Below are positions 8,177-18,048 of a stretch of 64,000 nt of DNA, piece by piece. Source of the stretch: Candidatus Treponema caballi. GTDB taxonomy: Bacteria > Spirochaetota > Spirochaetia > Treponematales > Treponemataceae. The translations under genes were made by a program, and so were the position numbers. Position 1 is the first letter of the stretch. Each line of letters starts with the position of its first letter. The notes beneath the pieces are model-generated. The model saw only the letters and a list, made by a program, of their open reading frames with translations. It was not told where the DNA came from and searched no databases. The stretch spans positions 62,001 to 126,000 of the forward strand of contig JAGHRS010000006.1 of NCBI GenBank assembly GCA_018066285.1, read 5' to 3'.

Positions 8177-8980
8177 TTATCCTTCACTCTTTAACAGTGT
8201 TCTAATCGTATCGGCCATGAGCGATGCATCATTGCCCACATCAACTTCCTTACTTCCTGCGGATGCAGAATAGTTAGCTGATGGTGCTGAAGCTGTAGCA
8301 AAATCACTGTCACTGATAATATCAGCAACATCTTCACTGTCCCCTGCTACAACATCAGAAAGATCAGGCAATTCATCAAGACCTTCAAGTCCTGAAGAAC
8401 TTCCTGAAATATCAGTAATTTTCTTAGTGTTATCTTCAGAAACATCCTCAGTTTTAGAAGACGTGTCTGGTATAACGCTGTATTGGGGAGTTTTTTCAGA
8501 AACAAGAGGCTGTGGTTTGAAGCCTTCATTTATTTCGTTTTTAGGTTCTGGAACAACAGATGCTGTCTTTTCAACAGCCGGTTCCTTAATTGTTTCTGCA
8601 GAAGTTTGTGCCGTAGCTGTCTTTTTTGCAGCCGCCTTATAAATATCTACTGGTTTCTGAACTTTCATTGACTCAGGAGATACATAAAATGGCGGAGCAT
8701 TTTCTGCATCGGGCAAAACGTCTTCATCGACTTTCAGTGTAATATCAACAATATTTCCAGTCGAAGACGTATTTTGCGAAACTGCCATTGTAACTGCATC
8801 ATCAGCAAGAAACTTCTTGAATACAAATGATGCTGCTGCAGCGATGCCCCCCGTCAATACTGCAGAAATGAAGCCACGCAATATCAGTATTCCGAAAGAA
8901 ACCTGATTTATCATGCCCAGAAGAAGAGAGAAAAGTAATCCTAAAATTGCACTGATAACAGTTAATTTCAGGTTAAACAT
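8177..8980 (-). CDS. Hypothetical membrane protein with long Ser/Asp/Glu-rich tail
   Basis: 267 residues. Two membrane helices at the N-terminus (about 4-26 and 31-55) anchor a low-complexity acidic tail (about 100-255) rich in Ser, Asp, Glu, Val and Pro. No enzyme motif is visible. It sits 2 bp upstream of fliA and 47 bp downstream of flhG, so it is part of the flagellar operon. The disordered cytoplasmic tail could tether FlhG, FlhF or FliA, but that is speculation. Confidence 0.7.
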   Translation of the reverse strand: MFNLKLTVISAILGLLFSLLLGMINQVSFGILILRGFISAVLTGGIAAAASFVFKKFLADDAVTMAVSQNTSSTGNIVDITLKVDEDVLPDAENAPPFYVSPESMKVQKPVDIYKAAAKKTATAQTSAETIKEPAVEKTASVVPEPKNEINEGFKPQPLVSEKTPQYSVIPDTSSKTEDVSEDNTKKITDISGSSSGLEGLDELPDLSDVVAGDSEDVADIISDSDFATASAPSANYSASAGSKEVDVGNDASLMADTIRTLLKSEG

Positions 8981-9027
8981 ATACTCCCCCTCATAATCAG
9001 ATTAAGGCAAAAACTGCTAATGGTCAA

Positions 9028-9870
9028 TTACTTTTTTCCCATTATTTTTTTGAAGAATCCGGAGAAACCTCCTTCTTCGGAAACATCAGTCTTGTCAATC
9101 CTGCTTACGATATGTTTTATACAGACAGCCGCTTTTGAGTTCGGCTGTGATATGATGAAGGGTTTCTGCCTCAAAACTGAAGAAGGAACAGTCGCATCAT
9201 CATAAATAAATCCAAGATATTCAATTGGGGTATTCAGGAACTGAGCTACAACAGAAATAATTCTGTCTGCAATACGCCGGCCTTCATCAGCAGAATGAAC
9301 CTTGTTTACTATAAGTTTCATGTTTATTTCGTTATTCATGAACTCAGTTGCTACAATTTTGATGAGACCGAACGCATCGGTAATTGCAGTTGGTTCCGGC
9401 GTTGTGACTACATATGCTTCATCTGCTGACTGCACGAATTTCAATACGTTATCGGAAACACCTGCACCTGTATCGATAATGATTATGTCAGCATTAGAAA
9501 GCGTTGAAAATTCATCAGCAAAGAAGTTCCTCTCTTCATCGGTAAGGTTTGCAATTCTGGAAAAACCGTTTGCACCTGCAATGAACTGAATACCCATATC
9601 CGTGTTGCAAAGGATATCTGTCATTTTCTTTGACTTGTTAATTACATCAAGAAGATTGGCTTTTGGCGTAATTCCGAGCAGAACAGAAACGTTTGCCATT
9701 CCGAGGTCACCATCAATCAGAATAACTTTCTTTCCTGTCTGAGCAAAAGCGATGGCAAGGTTTACGGATATGTTTGATTTTCCGACACCTCCCTTTCCGC
9801 TTGTAACGGCTATTACCCTTGTCTTATGCTTATTATACATTGCCCTTAATTCTGATGCCTGATCTTCCAT
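9028..9870 (-). CDS. flhG: Flagellum number regulator FlhG (MinD/ParA-like ATPase)
   Basis: 280 residues with the deviant Walker A SGKGGVGKSN at about 24-33, the Walker-A-prime/DGD motif VILIDGDLGMANV at 50-62, and DTGAGVSDNV near 152. FlhG controls flagellar number and placement by acting with FlhF and the C-ring. It follows flhF directly (20-bp gap), the usual order. Confidence 0.93.
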   Translation of the reverse strand: MEDQASELRAMYNKHKTRVIAVTSGKGGVGKSNISVNLAIAFAQTGKKVILIDGDLGMANVSVLLGITPKANLLDVINKSKKMTDILCNTDMGIQFIAGANGFSRIANLTDEERNFFADEFSTLSNADIIIIDTGAGVSDNVLKFVQSADEAYVVTTPEPTAITDAFGLIKIVATEFMNNEINMKLIVNKVHSADEGRRIADRIISVVAQFLNTPIEYLGFIYDDATVPSSVLRQKPFIISQPNSKAAVCIKHIVSRIDKTDVSEEGGFSGFFKKIMGKK

Positions 9871-9890
9871 TATTATCTCCTGTTCGCACT

Positions 9891-11117
9891 TTATTCAGCA
9901 GGGAACTCCAGCTCTTGTTGCGCCTGGCTACTCTTCAATCCCCGCAACATGCCAATCAGCTTTGCGGATGAAGCTTTTTCTATATCTGCCGGAACACGCT
10001 GTCCGGTTGTGTAATATGCAAATTTCTTTCCTTTTTCTGATACGATGCTAATAAGGTTACCAACACATCCTGTTTCATCAAGTTTTGTAATGATGACATC
10101 ATCATAGTCAAACAGTTCATACTGATGCATTATTTCCCGCATGTCACTTGCTTTTGTAGATGCCATCATTGCGAGGTACACTACAGCGTTTATTCCCTGA
10201 AGTGCCAGCGTTTCCTTCATTTTAGCAATATGGTCAAAATCCCGGGGGCTGAAACCAATTGTATCAATCAGGATTGTATCTGATTCTGGTGCATACTGTT
10301 CTATTTTCTGTGACATCTCTACAGCATTACTGCATCCGTCTACGGGAATATCCATAATCTTTCCGTAGGTTTCCATCTGATATTTACCGCCGATACGGTA
10401 ATTATCAATCGTAAGGATGTGCACTTTTTTTGACATGCTTACATTTCTTGTTGAAGGAGAATACTTTGCTGCAAGTTTAGCGACAGTTGTAGTCTTTCCA
10501 ACTCCGGTAGGACCAACAAGAATTATAATTTTCGGAGGTTCCTTTGCATCTACATCATCAACCGTAATAGTGTCTTCTATCCATTTTATGACAGAAGCCT
10601 TCACTGCTTCAAAATCATTAAGTCCTTCAAGTGAAAACTGACGTCTGATTTTTTCAACCATCGCTCTTACGTAGGCTGGAGAAAACTCATTGTTTTCAAG
10701 AATATCACGAATCTTTACTATGCTATCCGGCTCATCATCCACAGGACCTGTACTTTTGATCTGTGTTAAATCCTGCCTGATGGATTGTACTTCATCAAGT
10801 ATTTTCTGAATTGATTGATTATCTTCATTCTTTTTTTCTGAAGAAATCTGAACTCCCTGATTTTTCAGGATTTTATCTCTTTCCTGTTCAAAATCATGTT
10901 CTGAAGTTACTTTTGGTACAGGAGGCATGTATTTTGAAGTCTGGTTTTCTGTCACCATATAGGTAACTTTTACACCATCCTGCTGGAAAAATCCCAGGAA
11001 ACCGCCCGTTTTTACAAATTTCTTCTGCAGTTCCTGATAGTTTTTGCCATACAGACTCTCAATCTTCTGAATGCATTCTTTATAAGTGCGGCCGGTTACA
11101 TATTCAAAATTACTCAT
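9891..11117 (-). CDS. flhF: Flagellar SRP-type GTPase FlhF
   Basis: 408 residues: a charged N-terminal region (1-110), an N-domain-like helical bundle, and an SRP-family G domain with GPTGVGKTTTVAKLA (about 199-213), DTIGFSPRD and TKLDETG. FlhF marks the cell pole where flagella are built. Its ATG overlaps the end of flhA by 8 bp (ATGAGTAA). Confidence 0.95.
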   Translation of the reverse strand: MSNFEYVTGRTYKECIQKIESLYGKNYQELQKKFVKTGGFLGFFQQDGVKVTYMVTENQTSKYMPPVPKVTSEHDFEQERDKILKNQGVQISSEKKNEDNQSIQKILDEVQSIRQDLTQIKSTGPVDDEPDSIVKIRDILENNEFSPAYVRAMVEKIRRQFSLEGLNDFEAVKASVIKWIEDTITVDDVDAKEPPKIIILVGPTGVGKTTTVAKLAAKYSPSTRNVSMSKKVHILTIDNYRIGGKYQMETYGKIMDIPVDGCSNAVEMSQKIEQYAPESDTILIDTIGFSPRDFDHIAKMKETLALQGINAVVYLAMMASTKASDMREIMHQYELFDYDDVIITKLDETGCVGNLISIVSEKGKKFAYYTTGQRVPADIEKASSAKLIGMLRGLKSSQAQQELEFPAE

Positions 11118-13203
11118 TTACCAGAACCTCACCTACAATTTCAACATTTATATCGTTTGAAATTTCCTGAATTGACATGACGACAAGATTCGGGAAATTA
11201 CGCTCTGTACTCTTCTTTACAAGCAGACGTGCTTCTTCAGGACAGAAGATAATTGGCAGATAACCGTTTTCCTGAACAGTTTTCATTGTAGAAGCAAGTG
11301 ACTTAATCCAGGCATTCTGTCTTGCAACAGGCAGTGTTGTTATAGGTCCGTCAACCTTATCAACACGACTCTGGATAAGTTCAGCCAGGAATGCGTTATC
11401 TACGGTAATTACATGGAGTACAGCTTTTCCTGATGCATCAACATCCGCATACTGCAGACAAATCTGTCTGCCAAGAGCCTGACGGACTTTTTCAACAAGA
11501 ACTTCAGTCTTTTTCGTTATAGAAGCGAAATCAGACATAGTCTCAAGAATGATTACCATGTTGCGAACAGATACCTGTTCACGCAGCAGTCCCTGCATGA
11601 CTTTCTGGATTTCACCTATAGAGAAGTCTTTTGTTGCATCTTTTACGACTGCAGGATAAGTCTTTTCCAGTGCATCAAGGATTGCCTGGACTTCCTGTCT
11701 TCCAAGTATGTCTGCAGCATATCTCTTAATAAGCTCAGTCAGGTGTGTTGCGATAATTGTCGGAGGATCTATGACTGAATAACCAGCCCTTTCAGCTTCT
11801 TCACGCTTGCTTTCAGGAAGCCAGATTGCCGGAAGCCCGAATGCAGGATCTGTTGTCGGTTCTCCGGTCATTTCCTGAGTAACGCCACCTGTGTTCATGC
11901 ACATGTAACTTCCCATGCGCAGTTTATGCTTGCCAACTTCTACACCTTTTATCTTGAAACTGTACTCTGTTGGATCAAGCCTTACGTTGTCTATTACATG
12001 AATGCTTGGAACAACAAGTCCCAGTTCAAGCGCCGCTTCATGCCGCATTCTTAAAAGACGCTCAAGAAGTTCTGCACCTTTTTCTTTGTCTACAAGACTG
12101 ACAAGACTTATACCAAGTTCAAGAGAAAGCGGATCAAGCGGTACGTAAGAACTGACCGGTGCATTCTGACCACCGGCGGCTCCTGCTTTTGCCTTTCCTT
12201 TCTGTTCACCGACAGCTACTGCACGTTTCTTTATGTTTCCAAGCCGGTAGCCAAGGAACAGCAGCGCACCTCCGATGGGGATGAGGAAGTACCATGGGAA
12301 TCCCGGAAGAATACCCATTGCTGCCATAGTTCCGCCTGCAACATAGTAAATCGTTGCTGACTGAGTAAACTCTTTCTTTACATCCTGACCAAGAGTGTTG
12401 CTTCCGTCGGAAGCAGCCCTGGTTACGATGAGACCTGTAGCAAAAGAAATCAACAGTGACGGAACCTGGGAAAGAAGTCCGTCACCAATGGTGAGTGCTG
12501 CGTATGTCTGAATTGCGGTACTGAAATCTTCACCACGAAGAACCATACCGAAAATAAGGCCGACAACCAGATTGATTACCGTAATGAAGATACCAATCTT
12601 AACGTTACCGGAAACGAACTTCGTGGCACCATCCATACTACCATAGAAGTTAGATTCAAGCTGAACTTCCTGTTTGCGTTTCTGATATTCTTCTTCTGAA
12701 ATACGGCCGCTGTTGTACTCCTGTTCAACAGCAGTTTGTTTCATCGGCATGGCATCAAGCGTGAAACGTGCAGCTACTTCAGAAACACGTGTTGCACCTT
12801 TTGTGATGACGAACGCCTGAACAGCAATTATGATGATGAAGATGACGAATCCGATGAGAAGGCCGTCCGTTCCATCTGCTCCAATTACGAACGTAGAGAA
12901 TGCCCGGACCATTTTTCCGTCGAACTTTGTACCCTGAGACAGGATAAGACGCGTTGATGAGACGTTCAGGCCAAGGCCAAAAACAGTTTCAACGAGCAGA
13001 ACTGTCGGAAATGACGAGAAATCTATTGCTCTCGGGGTAAACAGGACGAGCAGAAGCACAAGTACTGACAACAGCAGGTTCAGTCCCATAAAAAGGTCCA
13101 GAAGTGCTGTCGGCAATGGTATGATAATCATCATGATGACGATTACGACGCCAATTGCGAGAAAGAGGTCAGTTAAAGATTTGCCTTGAGACTTGCCAGC
13201 CAT
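11110..13203 (-). CDS. flhA: Flagellar type III export gate protein FlhA
   Basis: 697 residues from the ATG at 13203. A TTG five codons earlier is also open, but a GGGTGGGG Shine-Dalgarno sits between the two and points to the ATG. The first half has eight predicted membrane helices; the second half is the cytoplasmic FHIPEP domain that docks export chaperones. FlhA and FlhB form the core of the proton-driven export gate. Confidence 0.96.
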   Translation of the reverse strand: MAGKSQGKSLTDLFLAIGVVIVIMMIIIPLPTALLDLFMGLNLLLSVLVLLLVLFTPRAIDFSSFPTVLLVETVFGLGLNVSSTRLILSQGTKFDGKMVRAFSTFVIGADGTDGLLIGFVIFIIIIAVQAFVITKGATRVSEVAARFTLDAMPMKQTAVEQEYNSGRISEEEYQKRKQEVQLESNFYGSMDGATKFVSGNVKIGIFITVINLVVGLIFGMVLRGEDFSTAIQTYAALTIGDGLLSQVPSLLISFATGLIVTRAASDGSNTLGQDVKKEFTQSATIYYVAGGTMAAMGILPGFPWYFLIPIGGALLFLGYRLGNIKKRAVAVGEQKGKAKAGAAGGQNAPVSSYVPLDPLSLELGISLVSLVDKEKGAELLERLLRMRHEAALELGLVVPSIHVIDNVRLDPTEYSFKIKGVEVGKHKLRMGSYMCMNTGGVTQEMTGEPTTDPAFGLPAIWLPESKREEAERAGYSVIDPPTIIATHLTELIKRYAADILGRQEVQAILDALEKTYPAVVKDATKDFSIGEIQKVMQGLLREQVSVRNMVIILETMSDFASITKKTEVLVEKVRQALGRQICLQYADVDASGKAVLHVITVDNAFLAELIQSRVDKVDGPITTLPVARQNAWIKSLASTMKTVQENGYLPIIFCPEEARLLVKKSTERNFPNLVVMSIQEISNDINVEIVGEVLVNE

Positions 13204-13233
13204 CAGATCCCCACCCAATAGTCAGTTGACTGT

Positions 13234-14322
13234 CTACATTTTTCCCTTCATGCGGTAAATACGCTGAAGAATGATTGAAAGAGCTTCCCAGAACTCTCTA
13301 GGTATTATATCACCAATTTCGACTTGTGCATATAGTGCACGCGCCAAAGGTTTATTTTCTACAATTTCTACATTATTTTCCCGGGCAATTTCTTTTATTC
13401 TGAGAGCTAATGAATCAACACCCTTTGCCATGACAGTCGGTCCCTGCATTGTTTCCCGGTCGTAAAGGACAGCTACAGCATAATGTGTAGGGTTTGTAAT
13501 GACGACATCTGCCTTGGCTACATTTTCATACACGTTCTGACTCATCATCTCGCGCATGTACTGCCTCAGCCTGCTCTTTGTATAAGGGTCTCCTTCCAAT
13601 TCCTTATACTCTTCCTTTACTTCCTGTTTTGACATTTTCATCTGTTCCATGAACTCATGGCGCTGAACGAAATAATCAGGAATGGAAACTGCAAGGAAAA
13701 TAATTGCAGCTATTATCAGCAATTTAGCAACGAGCCCTGCCAGATACTCCATGCCCGTCCAAAGACTGACGTTTTCAAGAGAAAGCAGTTGTGGCAATTC
13801 ATTTTTAATTACAAGATATGCAGTCAAAAAAATAACAGCAACCTTAAACAGCGATTTGAAGATATTGAATAACCCCTGTCCTGAGAAAATGGTACGTTTG
13901 AAATATTCGCCAAACTTTGGAAGAATCTTTGAAAAGTTCGGCTGTATCGGTTTCATTGAGAAAATAAATCCTTTTGTCTGTATGATGTTTCCTGCAATTG
14001 CTGCAACAACACCAACGAGTGCGATAGGAAGAAAACACTTTACAAGATAGTCAAGAAAAACGCCGAAAACTGCAGGATCGGTCAGTTCGAGCGTTGCACA
14101 ACGGTCAAAATAAAAACGTATGACTTCGATTATGTTTGTGAAAAGCCAGCCTCCCAGAATCATCAGACAGCCGACAGTCAGTAGCATTACCAGAGAGCCG
14201 TTAATTTCCTGAGATTTAGCAACTCGGCCTTCTTCCCGCGCTTTTCTGAGTTTATATTCGGAAGGTTCCTCTGTTCTTCCCTCTTCTTCAGCAGAGGCGA
14301 ACCATTGTGAGTCAATTGACAT
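13234..14322 (-). CDS. flhB: Flagellar export switch protein FlhB
   Basis: 362 residues with an N-terminal EEEGRTEEPSEYKLRKAREEG stretch typical of the family, four membrane helices, and the autocleavage motif NPTH at 277-280 (context VVITNPTHYAVAV). Cleavage between Asn and Pro switches export from rod/hook to filament substrates. It overlaps fliR by 11 bp. Confidence 0.96.
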   Translation of the reverse strand: MSIDSQWFASAEEEGRTEEPSEYKLRKAREEGRVAKSQEINGSLVMLLTVGCLMILGGWLFTNIIEVIRFYFDRCATLELTDPAVFGVFLDYLVKCFLPIALVGVVAAIAGNIIQTKGFIFSMKPIQPNFSKILPKFGEYFKRTIFSGQGLFNIFKSLFKVAVIFLTAYLVIKNELPQLLSLENVSLWTGMEYLAGLVAKLLIIAAIIFLAVSIPDYFVQRHEFMEQMKMSKQEVKEEYKELEGDPYTKSRLRQYMREMMSQNVYENVAKADVVITNPTHYAVAVLYDRETMQGPTVMAKGVDSLALRIKEIARENNVEIVENKPLARALYAQVEIGDIIPREFWEALSIILQRIYRMKGKM

Positions 14323-15103
14323 GAGGCGCCACCTTCAGAAAAAGCTGTTCAAGCGATGTAAAACTTGCATCAAACAGACGTGAGAAATAATCTATCATCG
14401 TAGGCATGAGTTCCCAAAGAAGGAAGAAAGATACCAGAATTGTTATCGGAAGACCTTCTGAAAGGAGGTTCATTTGAGGCGCCGCTTTTGAAAGGATACC
14501 CATACTTACGGAAACCAGAAACAGCGTGGCAATCATTGGAAATGATATAAGCATTGCATCAAAGAAAAGCTGGGTCAGCCCTTTTAAAAGGAAGTTCATG
14601 AATTCTTCCCGGGCTTGTAGCAGAACCATGGCATTCAGGGACTGAAAACTCCTGAACACTCCTGAAAGCAGAAGCTTTTGAAAGCCTTTTGTCTGCAGGA
14701 AAGCAAGCATTGCAAGAAAATTCAGATACTGGCCCATCAGAGGATTTTCCACCTGAGAAAGTGCATCATAAGCTTCTGCAGCACTGAAACCCATCTGTAA
14801 TGAAAAGAACTGACCGGCTGAACTGAAAGCGCCGAATATCATGTTGATGAAAAAACCAGTAATGACGCCGATAAGTCCTTCGCCCAATAAAAGCGCAATG
14901 TAATCAAGACTGTACGGATCAACACGATAGCCCTGATTATATGCCATAGGAACAAGGAAATAGGCAATACAACCCGTCAGGCCCAATTTTGCAATTCTAG
15001 GAACAGATGCAGTAGATAAAAGCGGAGTTGTCTGAAGAATTGCGAAAACTCTGACTGCAACAAGCAGGAATAATGGTGCCTGGGAAACAAGATAGTCTAG
15101 CAT
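14312..15103 (-). CDS. fliR: Flagellar export gate protein FliR
   Basis: 263 residues, almost entirely hydrophobic, with about six membrane helices and family-typical LGEGLIGVITGFFINMIF near 93. With FliP and FliQ it forms the export channel. A 3-bp gap separates it from fliQ and an 11-bp overlap joins it to flhB. Confidence 0.94.
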   Translation of the reverse strand: MLDYLVSQAPLFLLVAVRVFAILQTTPLLSTASVPRIAKLGLTGCIAYFLVPMAYNQGYRVDPYSLDYIALLLGEGLIGVITGFFINMIFGAFSSAGQFFSLQMGFSAAEAYDALSQVENPLMGQYLNFLAMLAFLQTKGFQKLLLSGVFRSFQSLNAMVLLQAREEFMNFLLKGLTQLFFDAMLISFPMIATLFLVSVSMGILSKAAPQMNLLSEGLPITILVSFFLLWELMPTMIDYFSRLFDASFTSLEQLFLKVAPHVN

Positions 15104-15106
15104 GGA

Positions 15107-15376
15107 TTATCCTGCTACCTCCGGAATCATATTGAAAAGGTTTATTGTGTATCCCCTGAGTGAAGCAAACATCCAGCTGCCAAGGAGAGCAAGAACTGCA
15201 AGTATTGCAAAAAGTTTTGGAACAAACGTCAGAGTCTGCTCCTGAATGGATGTAACAGCCTGCAGTATGGCTATTATAAGGCCTATAATCAGTGCTGCTC
15301 CGAGAACAGGAGTTGTAATTACAAGAACTTCGAGAACGCCTTCGCGCATCAATGTTACTAAATCACCGATACTCAT
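15107..15376 (-). CDS. fliQ: Flagellar export gate protein FliQ
   Basis: 89 residues, a normal FliQ length, with two membrane helices separated by the conserved AVTSIQEQTLTFVPK turn. It is located between fliP and fliR, the usual order. Confidence 0.95.
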   Translation of the reverse strand: MSIGDLVTLMREGVLEVLVITTPVLGAALIIGLIIAILQAVTSIQEQTLTFVPKLFAILAVLALLGSWMFASLRGYTINLFNMIPEVAG

Positions 15377-15386
15377 TCAGCGCCTC

Positions 15387-16190
15387 CTATTTTATGACTG
15401 ACACAAAAAGCTGTTGCGTCAGCAATCCCCATCCATCAACAAGAACAAACACCATCAGTTTGAAAGGCATGGATATCTGTACAGGAGGAAGCATGATCAT
15501 ACCCATGGACATGAGCACGCTTGCAACAATCATATCGATTATGATGAAAGGAATATACAAAAGTATTCCAATCTTAAATGCGACAGTCAGTTCATGAACG
15601 ATATAGGCAGGAACCAGTACGTATGTCGGAACATCAGCAATTGTTTCAGGAGCGTGTTCAAATCCTGCCATTGCCATGAATTCGCCGACATAATCAAAAT
15701 CCGGATACATCTGTTCTGCCATGAAAAGCCTTATTGGAGCCTCTACCTGCTCATACGCTTCAGAAAGTCCAATCTCACCGGCAGCCATAGGCTTGTATGC
15801 ATTATTATACATGCTCGTAAAAGTTGGCCACATGACAAACATTGTCATGAAAAAAGCAATTCCGTTCAAAACGGATGTAGGCGGCACCTGCTGTAATGAA
15901 AGTGCACGCTTTATAAAATCAAGTACGATTGAAAATCTGAGGAAACAGGTAACCAGCAGCAGTAAGCTTGGCGCAAGGCTCAGAACAGTCAGAATAAGAA
16001 GAAGCTGAATCGAAAAAGCTACTTCATTGTTTGTCTCAGGCTGTTTAATGGTCAGATCAATTATCGGAATATCAATACCTGTTGTCTGTGGTACTGAAAT
16101 CGTATCAGTATTAGTTTGTGCCGGAAGCATCTGAAAAACAGATATGAAGAGGAAAAGGATAAGCAGTGTTTTCTTACCTTTTGAATGCAT
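15387..16190 (-). CDS. fliP: Flagellar export gate protein FliP
   Basis: 267 residues. A signal peptide (to about MLPAQ at 25) precedes four membrane helices and family-typical segments (TCFLRFSIVLDFIKRAL; MGMIMLPPVQISMPFKLM). FliP nucleates the export channel in the membrane. Its ATG overlaps the fliO end by one base. Confidence 0.95.
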   Translation of the reverse strand: MHSKGKKTLLILFLFISVFQMLPAQTNTDTISVPQTTGIDIPIIDLTIKQPETNNEVAFSIQLLLILTVLSLAPSLLLLVTCFLRFSIVLDFIKRALSLQQVPPTSVLNGIAFFMTMFVMWPTFTSMYNNAYKPMAAGEIGLSEAYEQVEAPIRLFMAEQMYPDFDYVGEFMAMAGFEHAPETIADVPTYVLVPAYIVHELTVAFKIGILLYIPFIIIDMIVASVLMSMGMIMLPPVQISMPFKLMVFVLVDGWGLLTQQLFVSVIK

Positions 16191-16798
16191 TACTTTCTTT
16201 CTCCATTCTTTTTAAAATTCATTCTTCTTGTTTTAATGAAATCTTCCGTACGTTTTGAAGAATTTGTAAGGGATGAAAGCATCGCTGCAAAATCCTGTGG
16301 TTTAGCATTAAGGTTTTCAGCAGCATGCAGATTCATATCATCAATAAGTTCTTTATCTGTAGTCGAAGTACTGTCTATTTCATCAATAAGGCTTATGCCG
16401 CCTTCTGAAACGCCTAGAACATACGCCCTGTCGCGCAAGGTTATAATCTGTACTGTTCTTCCAGGAGCAAGTGTAAGCTGAGCAGTTTTTTTAAGGTATG
16501 AATCAGGTTCAGCTCCCGGTTCCATCCTCTTTTTTATCAGTTTTCCGATTAACCAGATAATGATGCAGATTGCAGCTAATGCAAGAATCATACGAACCAG
16601 AAGCCATCCTGAACTTGAAGCACTGGATGATTCTGCATCATATCCTGTTTCTGTAGTTGCGGGGATTGAAAAAGACCGTTCTATTGATGTCTGAGAATTA
16701 TTATCAAACGTTGTATCAGCAGTCTGTGAAAACAAAAAAGTACTGAATGCAAAAAGACATAGAGATATTGTGAGAAATCTGCGTAAAACTATTTTCAT
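16190..16798 (-). CDS. fliO: FliO/FliZ-type flagellar biosynthesis protein
   Basis: 202 residues from the ATG at 16798; a GTG three codons earlier is open but GGTGGGG lies best for the ATG. A signal peptide or first helix (to about FLFSQ at 25) and a second membrane helix (about 66-85) precede a cytoplasmic region with LAPGRTVQIITLRDRAYVLG, characteristic of FliO. FliO helps FliP fold during export-gate assembly. Confidence 0.88.
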   Translation of the reverse strand: MKIVLRRFLTISLCLFAFSTFLFSQTADTTFDNNSQTSIERSFSIPATTETGYDAESSSASSSGWLLVRMILALAAICIIIWLIGKLIKKRMEPGAEPDSYLKKTAQLTLAPGRTVQIITLRDRAYVLGVSEGGISLIDEIDSTSTTDKELIDDMNLHAAENLNAKPQDFAAMLSSLTNSSKRTEDFIKTRRMNFKKNGERK

Positions 16799-16818
16799 GT
16801 CCCCCACCCAGAAACAAA

Positions 16819-18048
16819 TCAGTGCAGATCGCTTACCCTTTCCATTGGTGACAGGATTTCAGTTACACGAACACCGAAGTTTTCATCAATAACTACAACC
16901 TCACCACGGGCAATTGGTTTCTGATTGACCAGAATATCAACAGGCTCACCAGCAAGTTTATCAAGCTCAATAATGGTACCTTCACCCATACCAAGAATAT
17001 CTTTAATAAGCTTCTTTGTACGTCCGAGCTCTACGGTCATTTCCATGTAAACATCCATGATAAGACCGATATTCTGCTGTTCCATCCTGTTCATGCCAGT
17101 CTGAAGTGTTGGATACTGCAGAGACTGAACATTAGGAATATTCTGTGGCATACCACCTCCCATTCCCATATCCATTCCCATTCCCATACCACCACCCTGT
17201 GGCATTCCCATTCCCATACCGCCCATGGCACCGCCCATCGGCTGCATCTGTGGCATACCCATGCCACCCATATTCATACCCATACCGCCCATGGCACCAC
17301 CCATTGAAGCACCACCCCCCATTCCGGTCATTGCGGTCATAGACTGCATTTCTTCTGCAGAAAGACCTGTTGAAGGTGCTGCACCGCCCATTGGAGAACC
17401 ACCACCAAGAGCCTGTGAAATGCCATTTGATACATCTGCTGAGAAAATCTCATAGAGTGAGAATGCACCACCGTCTACGCGTACAGGATATGTTGCAAGT
17501 ACAAAATTTCCCTGTGGGAAACGTACCATTGCTTTAGGAACATTTGTTGCTTCAGCAGGATTTGAAGCAAGGGTTGTCAGTTTACCACCTGATGAAATCT
17601 GTGTAATTTCACTTCCATTGAAAGTTGAAATACACTCAGAAACAACAGAAAGTGCCATTTCATCAAGTTCAGGAGTTTCTTCCTTATTAATGAGAGAAGT
17701 CAGCTTTGAAGCAAACTCTGGAGCAAGGATGAACTGATGTTCTCCATTAACTCCAGCGTTATAATCAGAGATTACAGAAATAACCATTTCTGGAATCTGT
17801 TTAAGAACGCCGTCTCTGTCCGTTGATTCAATAGTAGGACTATCAACTTCAAATGAAGAACCTGTCATTGAATCAAGACATTCCTTCAATTTTGAACTCA
17901 TATCGGAGAGAGTGCTCTCCATAGTTGAGGTATCAAGAGCAGCATCCGAAGATTTCGGTGAGGATATACCGGACGACCCGATACCACCCATGTCAACTCC
18001 AGACAACAGAGCATCAATTTCTTCCTGGGAAATGGCACCATCACTCAT
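16819..18048 (-). CDS. fliY: Flagellar switch protein FliY (CheC-like/FliN) with Met/Gly-rich linker
   Basis: 409 residues. The N-terminal EEIDALL peptide (9-15) matches the CheY-P-binding motif shared with FliM. A diverged CheC-like domain (about 45-230) follows. Residues 238-300 are a low-complexity linker in which 21 residues are Met and most of the rest Gly. The C-terminal FliN domain (about 325-405) contains MEMTVELGRTKKLIKDIL and LDKLAGEPVDILVN. FliN/FliY builds the lower C-ring. It overlaps fliM by 8 bp. Confidence 0.95.
   Translation of the reverse strand: MSDGAISQEEIDALLSGVDMGGIGSSGISSPKSSDAALDTSTMESTLSDMSSKLKECLDSMTGSSFEVDSPTIESTDRDGVLKQIPEMVISVISDYNAGVNGEHQFILAPEFASKLTSLINKEETPELDEMALSVVSECISTFNGSEITQISSGGKLTTLASNPAEATNVPKAMVRFPQGNFVLATYPVRVDGGAFSLYEIFSADVSNGISQALGGGSPMGGAAPSTGLSAEEMQSMTAMTGMGGGASMGGAMGGMGMNMGGMGMPQMQPMGGAMGGMGMGMPQGGGMGMGMDMGMGGGMPQNIPNVQSLQYPTLQTGMNRMEQQNIGLIMDVYMEMTVELGRTKKLIKDILGMGEGTIIELDKLAGEPVDILVNQKPIARGEVVVIDENFGVRVTEILSPMERVSDLH

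Noticed and set aside
17145-17455. Pro/Phe/His-rich plus-strand ORFs opposite the FliY linker
   Set aside because: They are the antisense of the Met/Gly repeat codons (ATGGGC and similar) and have no ribosome site; the minus-strand fliY frame is certain.
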